A stretch of 64,000 nt of DNA from Spinacia oleracea (lineage: Eukaryota > Streptophyta > Magnoliopsida > Caryophyllales > Amaranthaceae). The stretch lies in NCBI RefSeq assembly GCF_020520425.1, contig NC_079488.1:4999747-5063746 (forward strand), given 5' to 3'. The notes beneath the pieces were generated by a model. The model was not told the origin of the DNA. It worked only from the letters and a program-made list of their open reading frames with translations, and made no database searches. This document shows positions 31,209-42,914 of this stretch, piece after piece (positions within the stretch are counted from its first letter, which is position 1; every line of letters starts with the position of its first letter). The position numbers were made by a program, and so were the translations under genes.

Positions 31209-32200
31209 ACCTTTAATCTTCGAATTAATAAGCGTTAATAGACCTATCAAACGGGCCGCATGGCGGGTTGATTCGGGTGGGTGACTTTCAGGTTTACAAA
31301 TATTTGTTCCAGACTAGAACTTTCGGGTATGGTCCACCCAACGGGTTACGTCAATTTGGGTAATAATATATAAAGAATATGCGCATAAATTAACAAATTT
31401 TCATTTACATAAGTTTTTATTTAGTCACATTTAACCATAAAATGGCGTATATTTCAAATCAATATCATATTACACCTAACAATAGTAAAAATTAAATAAC
31501 GTATTTATTGTCTTAAAATTCCTCATAATCTCATGTAATACTCTAAATACAACGATTTTCAATTGGTCGGGTAAAAAAAGAGTTCCTTCGGATTTTGATC
31601 CATTAGTTATTGGATTGTTCGGATAAAATCGGGTTCAGGTGATACCCAGTATGTTCAGGCCGGTTTTGGGTCGAGTTTCAGTTTTGGGTCGAGTTTCAGT
31701 TTTGGATCGATTTTTGATAGGTCTAAGCGTTACATATGTTATTTTCTTATTATGCTAGTGTAGATGATTGATTCATTCATTATTTAAGAACTTAATCAAA
31801 TTTGGTTTAATTTGTATAACTGAATGTTTTAAATATTTGAAAATACAGCGTTTTTGTTGACATGCACGTTATGCCTGATGCTTGTGATACCCTTAGTCAC
31901 ATATTCTCCAATTCCATCCTAATAAGTCTAACAACAAGTAAGGAGATCCATCTCTTTTGCATTAGTTTTCATGTCATGCTTCCCAAATTTCTGTACTTTT
32001 ACAAATGATTTTGAAAACTATTTTATTTAAGTAATAGATTCAGAATACCTATCTTACATTTTATACTTCATTTTTTGACCATTAATATGCTCTGATCTTG
32101 GTTAACCAATGATCGATTTTGAAAACTGTTTTATTAAGTCAGGATGTCAGAAGTATTACAAAAGTTTGTAATACTTCTGGCATCCTTAGTCCTTATTACT
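31209..32200. other. Downstream of gene C; repeat debris
   Basis: Contains phrases such as 'ggttttgggtcgagtttcag', present twice in tandem near 31660-31700, and other 'cgggtc' pieces of the GC-rich dispersed repeat. No gene or polyadenylation site could be fixed. Confidence 0.4.
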
Positions 32201-32229
32201 GTAATAATTCACAGAATCGCGCATCCTGG

Positions 32230-32760
32230 GCAATCCTGGGATTAGGGTATATGTTATTTTGGACTAGAGTATCTGTTTTGGGTCTATTTTTTGGGGGTTT
32301 TCTGCATCTGTCAAGAGAGTATTGTCTGTCTATATAAACTGTTAAGGTCATAACCTAGTAATATTATGTAATATATATGTGTGTTCTTTATTTACGTTCT
32401 TTATTTACATTCTTAATTGTCTTTCTTGCTTTCATTACAATATCTACCGTACTTTAATTATGCTACTATATCTACCTGCTTTTAGCTGAACGATCACGGA
32501 GGCAGTCCTAGATATCTATTATTTTGAACTAGGGTTATCTGTTTTGGGCCTATTTTCTGGGTTTTTCCAGATCTGCCTAGAGAATATTATATGTCTATAT
32601 AGACTGTTAGGTCATAACCTAGTTGTATTTTTTATTTTTTTTATTTTTTTATTTATGTTCTTAACTGTCTTTCTTGCTTCCGTTATAACATTTACATACT
32701 GTACTTAATAATGGTACTATATCTACCTGGTTTCAGCTGAACGATCAAGGAGGCAATCCT
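32230..32760 (+). mobile_element. LTR-derived tandem pair
   Basis: Two adjacent units (period about 250-266 bp) each contain a reduced copy of the solo LTR family: 'tatctgttttggg', 'gtctatata.actgtta', 'ggtcataacctagt', then 'tgtctttcttgct'. Each is followed by the same non-LTR phrase 'agctgaacgatca'. In sense orientation the TATA-like ctatataaac is retained in the first unit. This looks like duplication of a deleted LTR with its flank. Confidence 0.6.
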
Positions 32761-32818
32761 GCAGTATTCTTTAGCATTGATGTTGGTTGTTGTCATTTAT
32801 TGGTGCTCTGTGATATAC

Positions 32819-33015
32819 TGTTATAACGGATGCAAGAAAGACAGTAAAGAACGTAACTAAAGAACACAAAGATGTAATTAACGTGGTTCACTAACAACAT
32901 GTTAGCTACTTCCACGTGTAGAGAAGGTGAAGACTTTATTGATCTTGAGGAATACTTATTACATAATACAACTAGGTTAATTATGACCGATTCAAGGCAT
33001 ATTCTATTTCTAACA
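32819..33015 (-). mobile_element. Solo LTR, internally deleted, with TATAC target duplication
   Basis: Begins tgttataacggatgc and ends tttctaaca, with exact 5-bp duplications TATAC at 32814-32818 and 33016-33020. It is 197 bp, against 293 bp for the relative at 17267, and lacks the TATA-containing part. Confidence 0.8.
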
Positions 33016-33179
33016 TATACTTACATTTCTCGAATTTGATAGTGGAAATTTCCACTTCCTAACCCATGTTGTATATCGAATGCTTTCGAGTTCAAGTATT
33101 CAATGATTATGAGGATTAACCTTTTCAATTCTTTGTTACGCATATGCCTGAATCTATACTAGTTATACTGGTTGCATGT

Positions 33180-34450
33180 CGGTCAGTTCGTGCCTTTGGG
33201 TCGGGCTTTGGGTCGATGGCCTAAACGGGTCTAACCCACACCAAGCACACTTGTATTATGTCAGGCCGAAAATTTCGGAATATAGCCCAGACCCACGTTC
33301 CAACGGATCGGGTCAAGTTGTGCCGTCGTGCCTAAGTCTAATTATGTTAGATATAGTCTTCACTTTGTTATATGTGAGTTTTCAACCTGTGGAAGAAATA
33401 TAAACTTTTGGATATCTTTAAATATGTCCATGTGCTTGACTTATCAAATATGTTGTGGCTTAAGTCATTGGGCCAAGTGGGGCTTTGGGCTTGGTTGTTA
33501 GTATTGGGTTAATAATATGGCTATATATTATTTACTTAGCACTTAGCACGCGCATCCTTTATTTAAGGATTTAATTAACGATTAATCTTTTTGCGGTTAT
33601 TAATATTTTGATTAATTAAAATATTAATTAATTATTTTGAGTTTATAGGATAATATCAGAGGCGGTTATTTTGTAACTGCCATACTATTTTCCTATTTAA
33701 CCTAAGGCAGAAGGTTAATGTTAATTACGTTTTTCATTCATATTTCTGATAAATACATGTTCATGAGAATGGATGATCTTGTTGTAATCCGTTCATTTGA
33801 TTAGGGAATCCTGGGGGTAGATTAGCTTTGAATCCCATCAGCAATATAGTGGGGGCTAATATTATCCTAAGGACAGAGATTATCTCGTCCTAATCTAGTT
33901 TCCGTATTTTCGTTTTTCATAATTCAAAGTATAGTTTCTAACAAATTATACTAAATTTAGCGTGCTTTGTCATGCTGGGTCGGGTCGTGTCTTTGGGCCG
34001 AGTCAAGGGATAAGCTACACAAGATTGGTATTTGCCACTCCTAAGAGAATGCATGATTTGTAGGTGATGGTAAAGAAGTTTGTGTCGGGCCATTCTTTGG
34101 GCCGAACCCACGAGTTGTGTGTCGGGTCGGTCTTTGGGCCGAGCCACGAGTTGTGGACCGGGTCGGTCTTTAGGCTGAGCCCATGAGTCGTGGGCCTGTG
34201 CAGGCCCGCCCATGTCAAACTCACTTTGTATCGCGTTGGGCCAAAAATTTCAAAATATGACCCGGTCCATGGGTTCTCGTACTGACCGGGTCGGGTCGTC
34301 TATCTGAGCCTAATTTTACTAGATTTAGTGCACTTTATCGGGTCGGACCGTGCCTTGTCATAATTTTCTCCAAAAATTGTGGGTCGGGCCTGATCCACAT
34401 GACGACTTCGTGCTCGTATCGGACCATGCTTTTGAAGGTGGAAAATAGCG
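33180..34450. repeat. GC-rich dispersed repeat cluster
   Basis: Dense in 'gggtcggtctttgggccg', 'ctaaatttagcgtg' and 'gggtcgggtcgt' phrases, with a short tandem stretch near 34080-34200 (period about 40 bp). This is the same family as 23850-24245, in the other orientation. Between the blocks, 33400-33940 is AT-rich with nothing recognised. The reading frame seen in this cluster on the minus strand (33938-34213) is repeat translation and not a gene. Confidence 0.5.
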
Positions 34451-34990
34451 CCCCTAAGTGAATTGGGTGTCTTTTAGAATTGATTCTTTAAGTTGTTAGT
34501 TATTGTTATTTCCAATTGCAAAATGTAATTAGCATTAGAATCAATCCTTATCTACATAATTAATGTCGGAATCAACTTACTTTCCATTCATTAATCCTAA
34601 TTCCCTAAGTAAATGGATGATGGGCCTACTGCCTATCCAATTATCCATAAGTTTGGATATGTATTGTGTGCTTTCTTGATTAGGGGCCAACCCTAACAAA
34701 GTTGTCCCATCAAATTTTTGGATAATTGCTAAAACTTCCTTTCCAAGTGATTCCTAAATCCTTTGATAACGAATGATAGAAGTATACATTTCATCAAATC
34801 TCCTCTTCACTTTTTAATTTTTCAAACTACTAGTATTTCTCAATTTTGATATTTATCATTTTTTTGAAATGTCAATGGCTAAGAATGTTCGATTCATAAC
34901 TCATTCAACACAATCTTATCCGCTTTATAACTCACATTAAATACATTATCCTTGTATTGCAAACTGTTTAGCTTTTTTCATGAATTTGCA
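34451..34990. other. Intergenic, nothing recognised
   Basis: AT-rich sequence without a supported gene or bounded repeat. Confidence 0.5.
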
Positions 34991-34994
34991 GATG

Positions 34995-35105
34995 TTAACT
35001 AGTTTAGTTTGTAAAAAGTATTGAGTGTCTGGTACTCAAGACATGAGATCGAATCTCATTTACATCATTTGTTGTTTTGCTCTTTGTGGCTCTCTGTACA
35101 CGAAA
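34995..35105 (+). mobile_element. Possible tRNA-derived SINE, degraded
   Basis: A box-like tagtttagtttg at 35000 and B box gatcgaatc at 35047 lie at tRNA-like spacing. The downstream phrase 'tttgtggctc' is shared with the SINE at 35474. No target duplication was found. Confidence 0.35.
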
Positions 35106-35473
35106 ACTAATAATAAAATAGAATCTTTATTGACATCAAATTTTCTATTTTCTTATTTCGTGTTTTAAAAAGAGATACACTTTGACTGACACACAGTTTT
35201 AGGAGGGTGATTTGGATGTATTAAAATAAGATGAAAGTTGGGTAGTGGGTGAATTATTTATTATATTAAAAAGATGATGTGAGTAAGTGTAGGAACCACA
35301 AGAAAGAGATAAATATTAATATAATTGGAAGCGTGGAACAAAACATGTCAAAAAAAGGAAAGTGTATCTCTTTTTAAAATACAATCGTTTAAGGAAAGTG
35401 TATCTCTTTTTAAAATACAGAGGGAGTACTTTTTATCTTAAAAGAAGAAAACTTTGTGTGTATTTAACAATAG

Positions 35474-35561
35474 AAAGCTCAGTTGGTTAGAGTCCATCCC
35501 GGTTTCAGGTGATCCTGAGATCGATTCTCATCCCCGCCCTTGTGGCTCATTCGCAAAAATA
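35474..35561 (+). mobile_element. tRNA-derived SINE, 88 bp
   Basis: Pol III A box aagctcagttgg (35475-35486) and B box gatcgattc (35519-35527), an A-rich 3' end, and an exact 8-bp duplication aacaatag at 35466-35473 and 35562-35569. The head resembles a tRNA (agctcagttggttagag). Confidence 0.7.
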
Positions 35562-35569
35562 AACAATAG

Positions 35570-36240
35570 CACATCCGAACAAAAAGTTTATGTTCTCTAA
35601 TTTGCTTATTTTCATATGTTAAATAAACAGATTTTCTTCAAAATTTGAATGACATAATATATTGATTACTTCTTCTATCGACGTCTCTCGTAAAACTGTC
35701 TAAGATCCGCCACCGAGACAGAATGTGTACTCCATAATAAACAAAATCTTGATACATGAAGTATATGAATATATAAATGTGAACAATTGGTAGTGATATT
35801 TGAAGTAGCCTTTCTAATAAGGGGAATCAATTTCAAAAGCGAACCATCAAATTGGAAAATTGCATAAACATTTTCTGTTGTCTTAGATAAGAAGGCCAAC
35901 ACATGAATGGTATCAACTTGAACTTTATAAGGCCCACTGAAGTTATTCATCCACGTCGTCAACTTATCCATATTATTTTGAGATAGTTGGGAAATAAACA
36001 AACAGAAAACAGTGCAATTACTAAAGGATAGTGCATCAATCACTCTCACTTCATATTCTCCATTCATATTAAAGATTTGTTCTGTTTGATTTATTTTAAC
36101 TTATTTCAGATCAAATAAACTCGGATAAGTTTAATTAAGTACAGATAATATAAGTTTTTTCCAGACATTTTTAAACACAAATAAGTTTATTTCAGACAAA
36201 ATAAGTTTTTTCATATAACATAAGTTCAAATAAGTTCAGT
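35570..36240. other. Intergenic; simple AT-rich repeats
   Basis: The minus strand has a 130-codon frame (35675-36067) with no recognised domain and no supporting context; it is not called as a gene. From about 36080 onward the sequence is dominated by 'aataagttcagataagtt' type phrases related to the MITE that follows. Confidence 0.4.
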
Positions 36241-36243
36241 TAA

Positions 36244-36430
36244 GGCTTTGTTCTGTTCACTTTATTTTCACTTATTTCAGGAAAAATAAGTTCAGATAAG
36301 TTCAGTCAAGTTCAGGAAAAATAAGGGTTGGTCAAGTATAATTTATAACTAAAATAAGTTTTGACAAGTTCTAATAAGTTAAGATAAGTTCATAAAAAAT
36401 AAGTGAAAATCAGGTGAATAGAACACAACC
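36244..36430. mobile_element. Tourist-like MITE, 187 bp
   Basis: TAA flanks at 36241-36243 and 36431-36433. Ends GGCTTTGTTCTGTTCAC and, from the right, GGTTGTGTTCTATTCACC, both continuing into 'ttttcacttattt', so the inverted repeats span about 34 bp. The interior repeats 'ataagttcag'. Confidence 0.8.
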
Positions 36431-36463
36431 TAAATTCAAATAATATAAGTACAAAATACCTAA

Positions 36464-36544
36464 GGGAGTGTTTGGTATAGAGTAAAACGTTATCCAAAAA
36501 AAAAAGTTTTCCCTCTACAATCATTTTACGCTGTTTGTTACAGC
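36464..36544. mobile_element. Left part of a MITE interrupted by the copia complex
   Basis: TAA followed by GGGAGTGTTTGGTATAGAGT looks like the left end of a MITE of the 15150-15477 type. It runs straight into the LTR at 36545. The matching right end was not found after 58681, so the right flank of the complex has been lost or replaced. Confidence 0.4.
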
Positions 36545-37935
36545 TGAAGGAAATAATGCCCTTGGTCCAAGTATGCATTCTATGATAAGTCTAATAAATG
36601 CGGTTCAGTATTAATTAACAAGTTAATAATTCAGTGAGATCAAGTGAGCTGAATGCCTAGCTAGAGGCCGCTTCAGTTCAAGTGGAATTAATGATATTAA
36701 TCCACATCTTACTCTTGACTGAACCCGTAGGGTCACACAAATAGTACGTAAACGGATCAAGTATTTAATGGCATTAAATACTCCATCTATGAATATTCGG
36801 AATCGACGGATCTTGGTTTCAGTGGGAGCTGAGATCGTCACAGGCAAGAAATGAATACTCCGGAAACGATGATATTGCCGGAAACGGAAATATGGATCGT
36901 ATCGGAAATATAAATATTATCCAAGTCGTAGATGTTGCCGGAAACGGAAACATGGTACGTATCGGAAAATATTATCGTAAATAGAAATATTGCCAGAATC
37001 GGAAATATTGCCGGAAACGGAAATATTGTCAGAATCGGAAATATTATCGGAATCAGAAAATAATTCCGGAAACGGAAATATTAAATATTTGTTCGAAACG
37101 GAAATTAATTCCGGAATCGGAAATGTTAAATATTGTTCGTATCCGAAATGAATTCCGGAATCGGAAATTTAATCGGAAGCGTATCGTACGAATAAGCATC
37201 GGACGAGGCCTGCCGGACGAGGGCCCAGCTCGAAGCCAGGCCATCGCCCAGCAAGCCAAACGCGCGCCACAAGCCCAGCCAAGGCAGCGCCCAGGCCTAC
37301 CACAAGGCAGGCCCAGCGCGCGCCAAGGCCGCGGCTGCGTGGGCCTCGCTGCGTGGGCTGCTGCTCGCACGCACGCGCATGGGCGGCCCATCGTGGCTGC
37401 CGTGTGTGTGTGTGTGAGTTTGTGTTCATGCACGATTCCTAAAACGTGCAGAGTTCGGTTAATGATTAAATTCCTAATTCTATTTGATAAATTAATTAAT
37501 TAGAGTTCTTGTAGGATTCTAAGTTTAATTAATTCGTATCCTAATAGGATTCCAATTCTCTTTCCATACCCCTATAAATATGTGGCCTGGGTTCACAATT
37601 TATAACGAGTTTTCAAGTATTCAAAGTGAGTTTTTGAGAGAAAAATTCAATCACACATCTTGCTCAAAAGTGCCGAAAATTCTAGTACCTTAAGGGCGAT
37701 TCTAGTTGATCAATCTTAAGGCGGATCCGGACGTGCTGTGGACTATCTACGGAGGGACGACACTTGGAGTCCTAAAGACTTGTTCTTGCTCGGTTCGGGC
37801 GCAGCTAGGGAGGGCACGCAACAAAGAGTATGCGTCTAAATTATGCTATATGATTATGTGTAAATAATATGTATTCCTGGGTTAATGGTTGTTTCCGCAT
37901 GATTTATGTAATATCATATGTATCATAACCTAACA
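36545..37935 (+). repeat. Left LTR of the outer copia element
   Basis: Starts TGAAGG, ends CCTAACA, 1391 bp. It holds an array of CGGAAAC/CGGAAAT motifs (about 36855-37175), a GC-rich patch (about 37200-37440) ending in a TG run, and a TATA box tataaata at 37573-37580. Compared by eye with the LTR at 56117 it shows about five substitutions and one 8-bp indel. Confidence 0.95.
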
Positions 37936-40794
37936 GTGGTATCACGAGCCCCTTATTATTTTCATAATCTAATTTGCATGAACATGGTTAAATATTACAA
38001 ATTTGCAAGAATTAAAAGGGGTGATTAATTTTCGTAATTGTTAATTAATTGCAAATTGCGTTTATTTAATTATACGTACGCAGTTTTTCGGCAGTTTCTT
38101 CGTTACTCATCCAAATCGAGTGATTTTTGTGTCAATTCCGCATGTAAAAGGCATTCTAAAATTTTGACAAAAATAGTCTTTTTCTGCCGAACCCAGAATT
38201 CTCAAATTCGAAGCCTAACTATGACTTTTCGAAAGTTTTAGTTTTTCGAATGCAAAATTTCGTAAATTTAAGATGTTAAATTAAATATTTGCGATTCTTG
38301 TTGATAAATCTTGAATTTTTGATTGACCTACTGTATATGTTTAACAAGTTTGAATGCCTAGCCTTGTTAATTATGCAATCTAATTTGTAATTATGATTAA
38401 TTTGTTGAAAATTAGAATAATTTAGAATTAATTTGATTTTCATAATTAATTATAATTTAATTAGAAACCTATGATTGAAAACCACCATAAAAATTGTAAA
38501 TTTATGATAAAATTTTAAATTTTTATGACCTAGACTTGAATCCATAACAATCGGAAATCAATTGAATAATAAATTTTCGATTTTTTCGCCCTAAAATTAT
38601 GAAATTAATATTATTTATTAATTTGTCATTAATTTTAAAAATAAATTTTAAATTTTTATGCGATTCGTTCATATAACTTGCACGCACAAAGCAATGGACG
38701 CTTCGTGTTACCCTTAAGGGGTGTTGTATAGTGCGGGCATGCGACGACGAGCAAGGGAGCTCGTCGCCCGTGCGGCACCAATGCAATGAGCAAGGCATGG
38801 TGCACGAGCACAAGGCAGCAGCCCTGCCTTGTGTCGTGGGCCACGAGCTATGAACAAATGGGCATGGGCGAAAGGCAAGCCAAGGCAGTCGCGTGTGGGC
38901 AGCAAGCGAGCTGTGCCACAACGCGCACTGCCTCGCGCAAGAGCGCGCAGCCTCGCGCGCAGCGAGCGCAAGCTCGCGTGCCACGAGCGCTGCGCCCAGC
39001 GTTGCTCGCGCGCACAGCGAGCGATGTCGCGCGCACAGCGAGCGATGGCTCGCGCGCACAGCGAGCGATGGCTCGCGCGCACAGCGAGCGATGGCTCGCG
39101 CGCACAGCGAGCGATGGCTCGCGCGCACAGCGAGCTATGGAGCGCGCGCAGCGAGCGCTGGCGAGCGCGCACTGCGAGCGATGGCTCGCGTGCGACGAGC
39201 GCTGGCGCGCGCGCAGCGAGCACCACAGCGTGCGATGGCTTGCGATGGAAGATGCAGCAGCTATGCGACGAGCGCATGGGCTGCGCGCGCATGGCCAGCA
39301 ATGGCTGTGTGCGTGCGGCCCATGGGCGTGCAATGCGTAGGATGTTTGCGTTACGATTAGATCGTTTTGAATGTTTAATTTGAAAATTTCAGTTCACGTA
39401 ATTTTAATTAATTTTAAAATTAATAATTTAAATTATTTTCTTGGATTTTAATTTTGAATATTGTAATTATAATAAATTTTATTTATTCTAATTATTTTAC
39501 TAAAATTAAAATCATGAATTAATTTAAATAACGACTGAAATTAAATTAAACTTTTTGGATTCAATTATAAATTTATATGAGCTTTAAATTTTAATTAAAT
39601 TTGTATGTTTCCGGTTAGACTAGAAATACATTTTTATGTTTAAAATTAGTAAAGCATATGAATTTATTGGTTTAAGTGGGAGCGCTTTTTAGTCATAAAC
39701 TCTTGATTAGGTCTACAAATCCTTAAGGTTAAAACAACTTGATTAGAATTAATAAGGACTGAATAATTGGTAGATTATTGGTGCCCTTGATTAATTGCTG
39801 CAAATGTTTACGTGATGCATAATGTGTTTTACTAACCAGCTATGTGGGCCATTCATGATAATGAATGGGTGAATGGTATATATATTGTATATGTACTGTT
39901 TTGCAGGTTATGAAGTGACTAGTATGGCCCAAATAGGATAGAAAATATGGTCTGCGTACCATTAATTTGAATGTAATTGGTCTAAAGTACCAAAGTTATT
40001 TATCAATTCAAATATGGTCTGCGAACCATCAAATAGTTGTAATTAGTTATAGCTTATCCTATTTGAAGAAAATGGTGCCTCCCACGGAGATTTTCAAGAC
40101 GGACTTTGAAGTCAAAGCTTCAAGATGAAGTCGGGCCATACTAGACCACATTTATCTTATGCATGTTTTAAGTTATTTATTGCTTTTAAATATGTCTTAA
40201 AATGCATGAGATCAAAAGCTTGATTATATTGCATGATTAAGGATTTTAGTTCACTTAAAATCTAACCAACATAGTAAGAGCCTTAAGTTCCAAACTTAAA
40301 AATTGAGTTAAAAGGTGCCATGCCAAAATATACACTTGCTTGGATATCCTTTACATCAATCTAGTAATAGTTTTCGCTCAGCGAGGTGTTACTTATTGGT
40401 CCTAAAGGGGCAAGGTACACAAACAATTGTGAGTACATGTTGGTTTTGGTGGAACTCAACGATATAAGTAAGGAGTCCTTTTATGTCGTGGAAAAATCGA
40501 TAGGTTTACCTAATAAGTTCTTAGACGTACCTATCAACCAAGAATAGTTTCTAGACTATTAGTAAAAGGCTTTTGCTTACCTAAGATGTTCTAGGATTAA
40601 GTCGACAAACTGTGCTTAGTTCTTCAATGATTTTAGGATCTTGGAATCATTTTATTCACACCTGCCGGAACACATAACTTGAATAAAATGCTTAATAGAC
40701 ATTGAATTATGCATGTATGCTAGAATTTAAGTTTATTAAGGGAAACTGTGAATGGTTATTTATTTGTTTATTCTTTTCAATTGTAGTTTTTAAT
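37936..40794 (+). other. Leader of the outer copia element
   Basis: The 2.86 kb between primer binding site and gag carries no credible gene. It is strongly AT-rich except for a GC-rich block (about 38750-39340) with the hairpin array described separately. Long open frames on both strands in that block (for example 38714-39301) translate Arg/Ala/Ser repeats and come from base composition. A packaging or translational role for the leader is inference. Confidence 0.8.
39013..39140 (+). repeat. 21-23 bp hairpin array in the outer leader
   Basis: One 21-bp unit at 39013, then 23-bp units beginning cacagcgagcgatggctcg at 39034, 39057, 39080 and 39103, and a variant at 39126. Across each junction gctcgcgcgcacagcgagc forms a 6-bp stem with a 7-base loop, so the RNA could form a row of small hairpins. 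Confidence 0.85.
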
Positions 40795-42914
40795 ATGGCA
40801 AACAACAATTCATTCAACATTCGATCAATTCTCGAAAATGAGAAGTTGAACGGGAAAAACTTCCTTGACTGGCAAAGGAACTTGCAAATAGTTCTTATGC
40901 AGGAAGAAAAGGAGTATGTCCTAGATGAGGCGATGTCCGAAGCTGCAGGCGACGGGGTCACTCAGGCAGCCCTCAATCGTTGGATTGATGCCAACAAGGA
41001 TGTGAAATGTCTAATGCTCGCCACCATGAGTGCAGATCTGCAGAAAACGTTCATCAACTCAGATGCTTTCACAATCATCAGTGAGTTGAAGAACATGTTC
41101 CAAGATCTGGCTCGAGTCGAAAGATTCGAGACTCATAGGCAAATTCTTGAGACCAAGCTTAAGAAAGGCGAGCCCGTAAGTCCACATGTTCTCAAAATGA
41201 TTGGACTCATTGAGAATATGAGTCAGCTGGATCAGCAATTTTCTCAGGAAATGGCTATAGACACCATCCTCCATTCTCTTCATAGCGGGTATGATCAGTT
41301 CAAACTGAACTACAGTATGAATAGTCTGGACAAAACGCTCACTGAGCTTCACGGTATGCTGAAGACCGCTGAAAAGACGCTCAAAAGTGATAAGCAGGAT
41401 GTGCTTATGGTGCGTGGGGGCAAGTTCAAGAAATCTGGAAAGAAGAGGAATGCTAAGAAAGGTGGCAACAAGGCCAGCCCAACTAAGCAAACTGGCGCCA
41501 AATCTGTAAAGAGGAAGGTCAGTCAACCCACTTCTGAATTCGAATGCTTCTACTGCAAGAAGAAGGGGCATTGGAAGAGAGATTGCTTGAAGCTAAAGGA
41601 AGATCAGAAGAACGGAACAGTCGTTCCATCTTCAGGTATTTTCGTTATAGACTGTATACTTGCTAATTCAACTTCTTGGGTATTAGATACAGGTTGTGGC
41701 TCACACTTATGTTCCAATCCACAGGGACTAAGAAGAAGTAGAAAGTTAAGCAAGGGTGAAGTCGACCTACGAGTGGGAAATGGAGCACGGATTGCTGCAT
41801 TAGCTGTAGGAACATACTATTTGTCGTTGCCCTCCGGGCTAGTTTTGGAACTGGAAGAATGTTTCCATGTTCCAAGTCTTACTAAAAACATCATTTCAGT
41901 TTCTTGCTTAGATGCTAAGGGATTTTCCTTTTTAATAAAAGACAATAGTTGTTCGTTTTATTTTAAAGAGATGTTTTATGGATCTGCTAGATTAGTCAAT
42001 GGACTTTATTTATTAGATCACGACAAACAAGTATATAACATAAATACCAAAAAGGCCAAAAAGGATGATTCAGATCTCACCTATCTGTGGCATTGTCGAT
42101 TAGGCCATATAAACTTGAAACGCTTAGAAAGACTTCAAAAGGAAGGAATTCTAGAACCATTTGACTTAGAGGATTATGGTAAATGCGAATCATGTTTACT
42201 TGGCAAAATGACAAAGCAACCTTTCTCTAAAGTTGGAGAAAGAGCAAATGAACTATTGGGTTTAATCCATACAGATGTATGTGGACCAATGAGTACAAAT
42301 GCTAGAGGTGGTTTCAGCTACTTTATCACTTTCACTGATGACTTCAGTAGGTATGGTTATATCTACCTAATGAAGCATAAGTCTGAATCCTTTGACAAAT
42401 TCAAGGAATTTCAGAGTGAAGTAGAGAATCAATTAGGCAAGAAGATTAAAGCACTGCGGTCTGATAGAGGCGGTGAATATCTGAGCTATGAATTTGATGA
42501 CCATCTGAAAGAATGTGGAATTCTATCAGAATTGACTCCTCCTGGAACACCACAATGGAATGGTGTGTCGGAACGGAGGAACAGAACCTTGCTAGACATG
42601 GTCAGGTCAATGATGGGTCAGGCCGAACTTCCATTAGAATTTTGGGGACATGCACTAAATACAGCTGCACTCACTATAAATAGAGCTCCGTCTAAAGCTG
42701 TCGAAAAGACTCCATACGAATTATGGTTTGGAAAGCCTCCAAATGTGTCTTTTCTTAAGATTTGGGGATGTGAAGTATACGTCAAACGATTAATTTCAGA
42801 CAAACTTCATCCAAAATCTGACAAATGTATCCTTGTGGGCTATCCAAAGGAAACAAAGGGGTATTACTTCTACAATACATCTGAGAACAAGGTATTTGTT
42901 GCTCGAGATGGTGT
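40795..42914 (+). pseudogene. gag-pol of the outer copia element, first part
   Basis: ATG at 40795 (MANNNSFNIRS) begins a copia gag. The CCHC knuckle CFYCKKKGHWKRDC, protease WVLDTGCGSH, integrase zinc finger (HCRLGH to CESC) and integrase catalytic core (HTDVCGP, LRSDRGGEY, GTPQWNGVSER) are all present without a stop. The frame is broken at 42914 by the nested element inside the integrase C-terminal region (VFVARDGV) and resumes at 53403. An in-frame ATG at 40702 lies upstream, but MANNN is the usual start of this gag. Confidence 0.93.

Noticed and set aside
33938-34224. Frames of 69-91 codons rich in Pro/Asp/Arg
   Set aside because: They translate the GC-rich dispersed repeat with a short tandem period.
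35675-36067. A 130-codon minus-strand frame
   Set aside because: No domain recognised, no introns or neighbouring exons that extend it, and it lies among repeats. It remains only weakly possible.
37053-37503. Frames of about 90-126 codons in the LTR GC patch, repeated at 43496-43910, 52566-52980 and 56687-57067
   Set aside because: They lie upstream of the LTR TATA box in repeated LTR sequence, with no domain; they recur only because the LTR recurs.
39013-39140. CRISPR-like array
   Set aside because: Units are contiguous without unique spacers, in a plant retrotransposon leader. The same reasoning excludes the 28-bp array at 3506-3660.
38523-39383. Many long overlapping frames on both strands in the GC-rich leader block (also at 44948-45745 and 58122-58751)
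   Set aside because: They translate a 21-23 bp hairpin array and GC-rich sequence in all frames (Arg/Ala/Ser repeats). Open frames on opposite strands at once indicate composition, not genes.
40702-40794. Use of the ATG at 40702 (and 47065) as the gag start
   Set aside because: The added 31 residues are leader sequence. MANNNSFN at 40795 and 47158 is the usual gag start for this type, so the later ATG was chosen.
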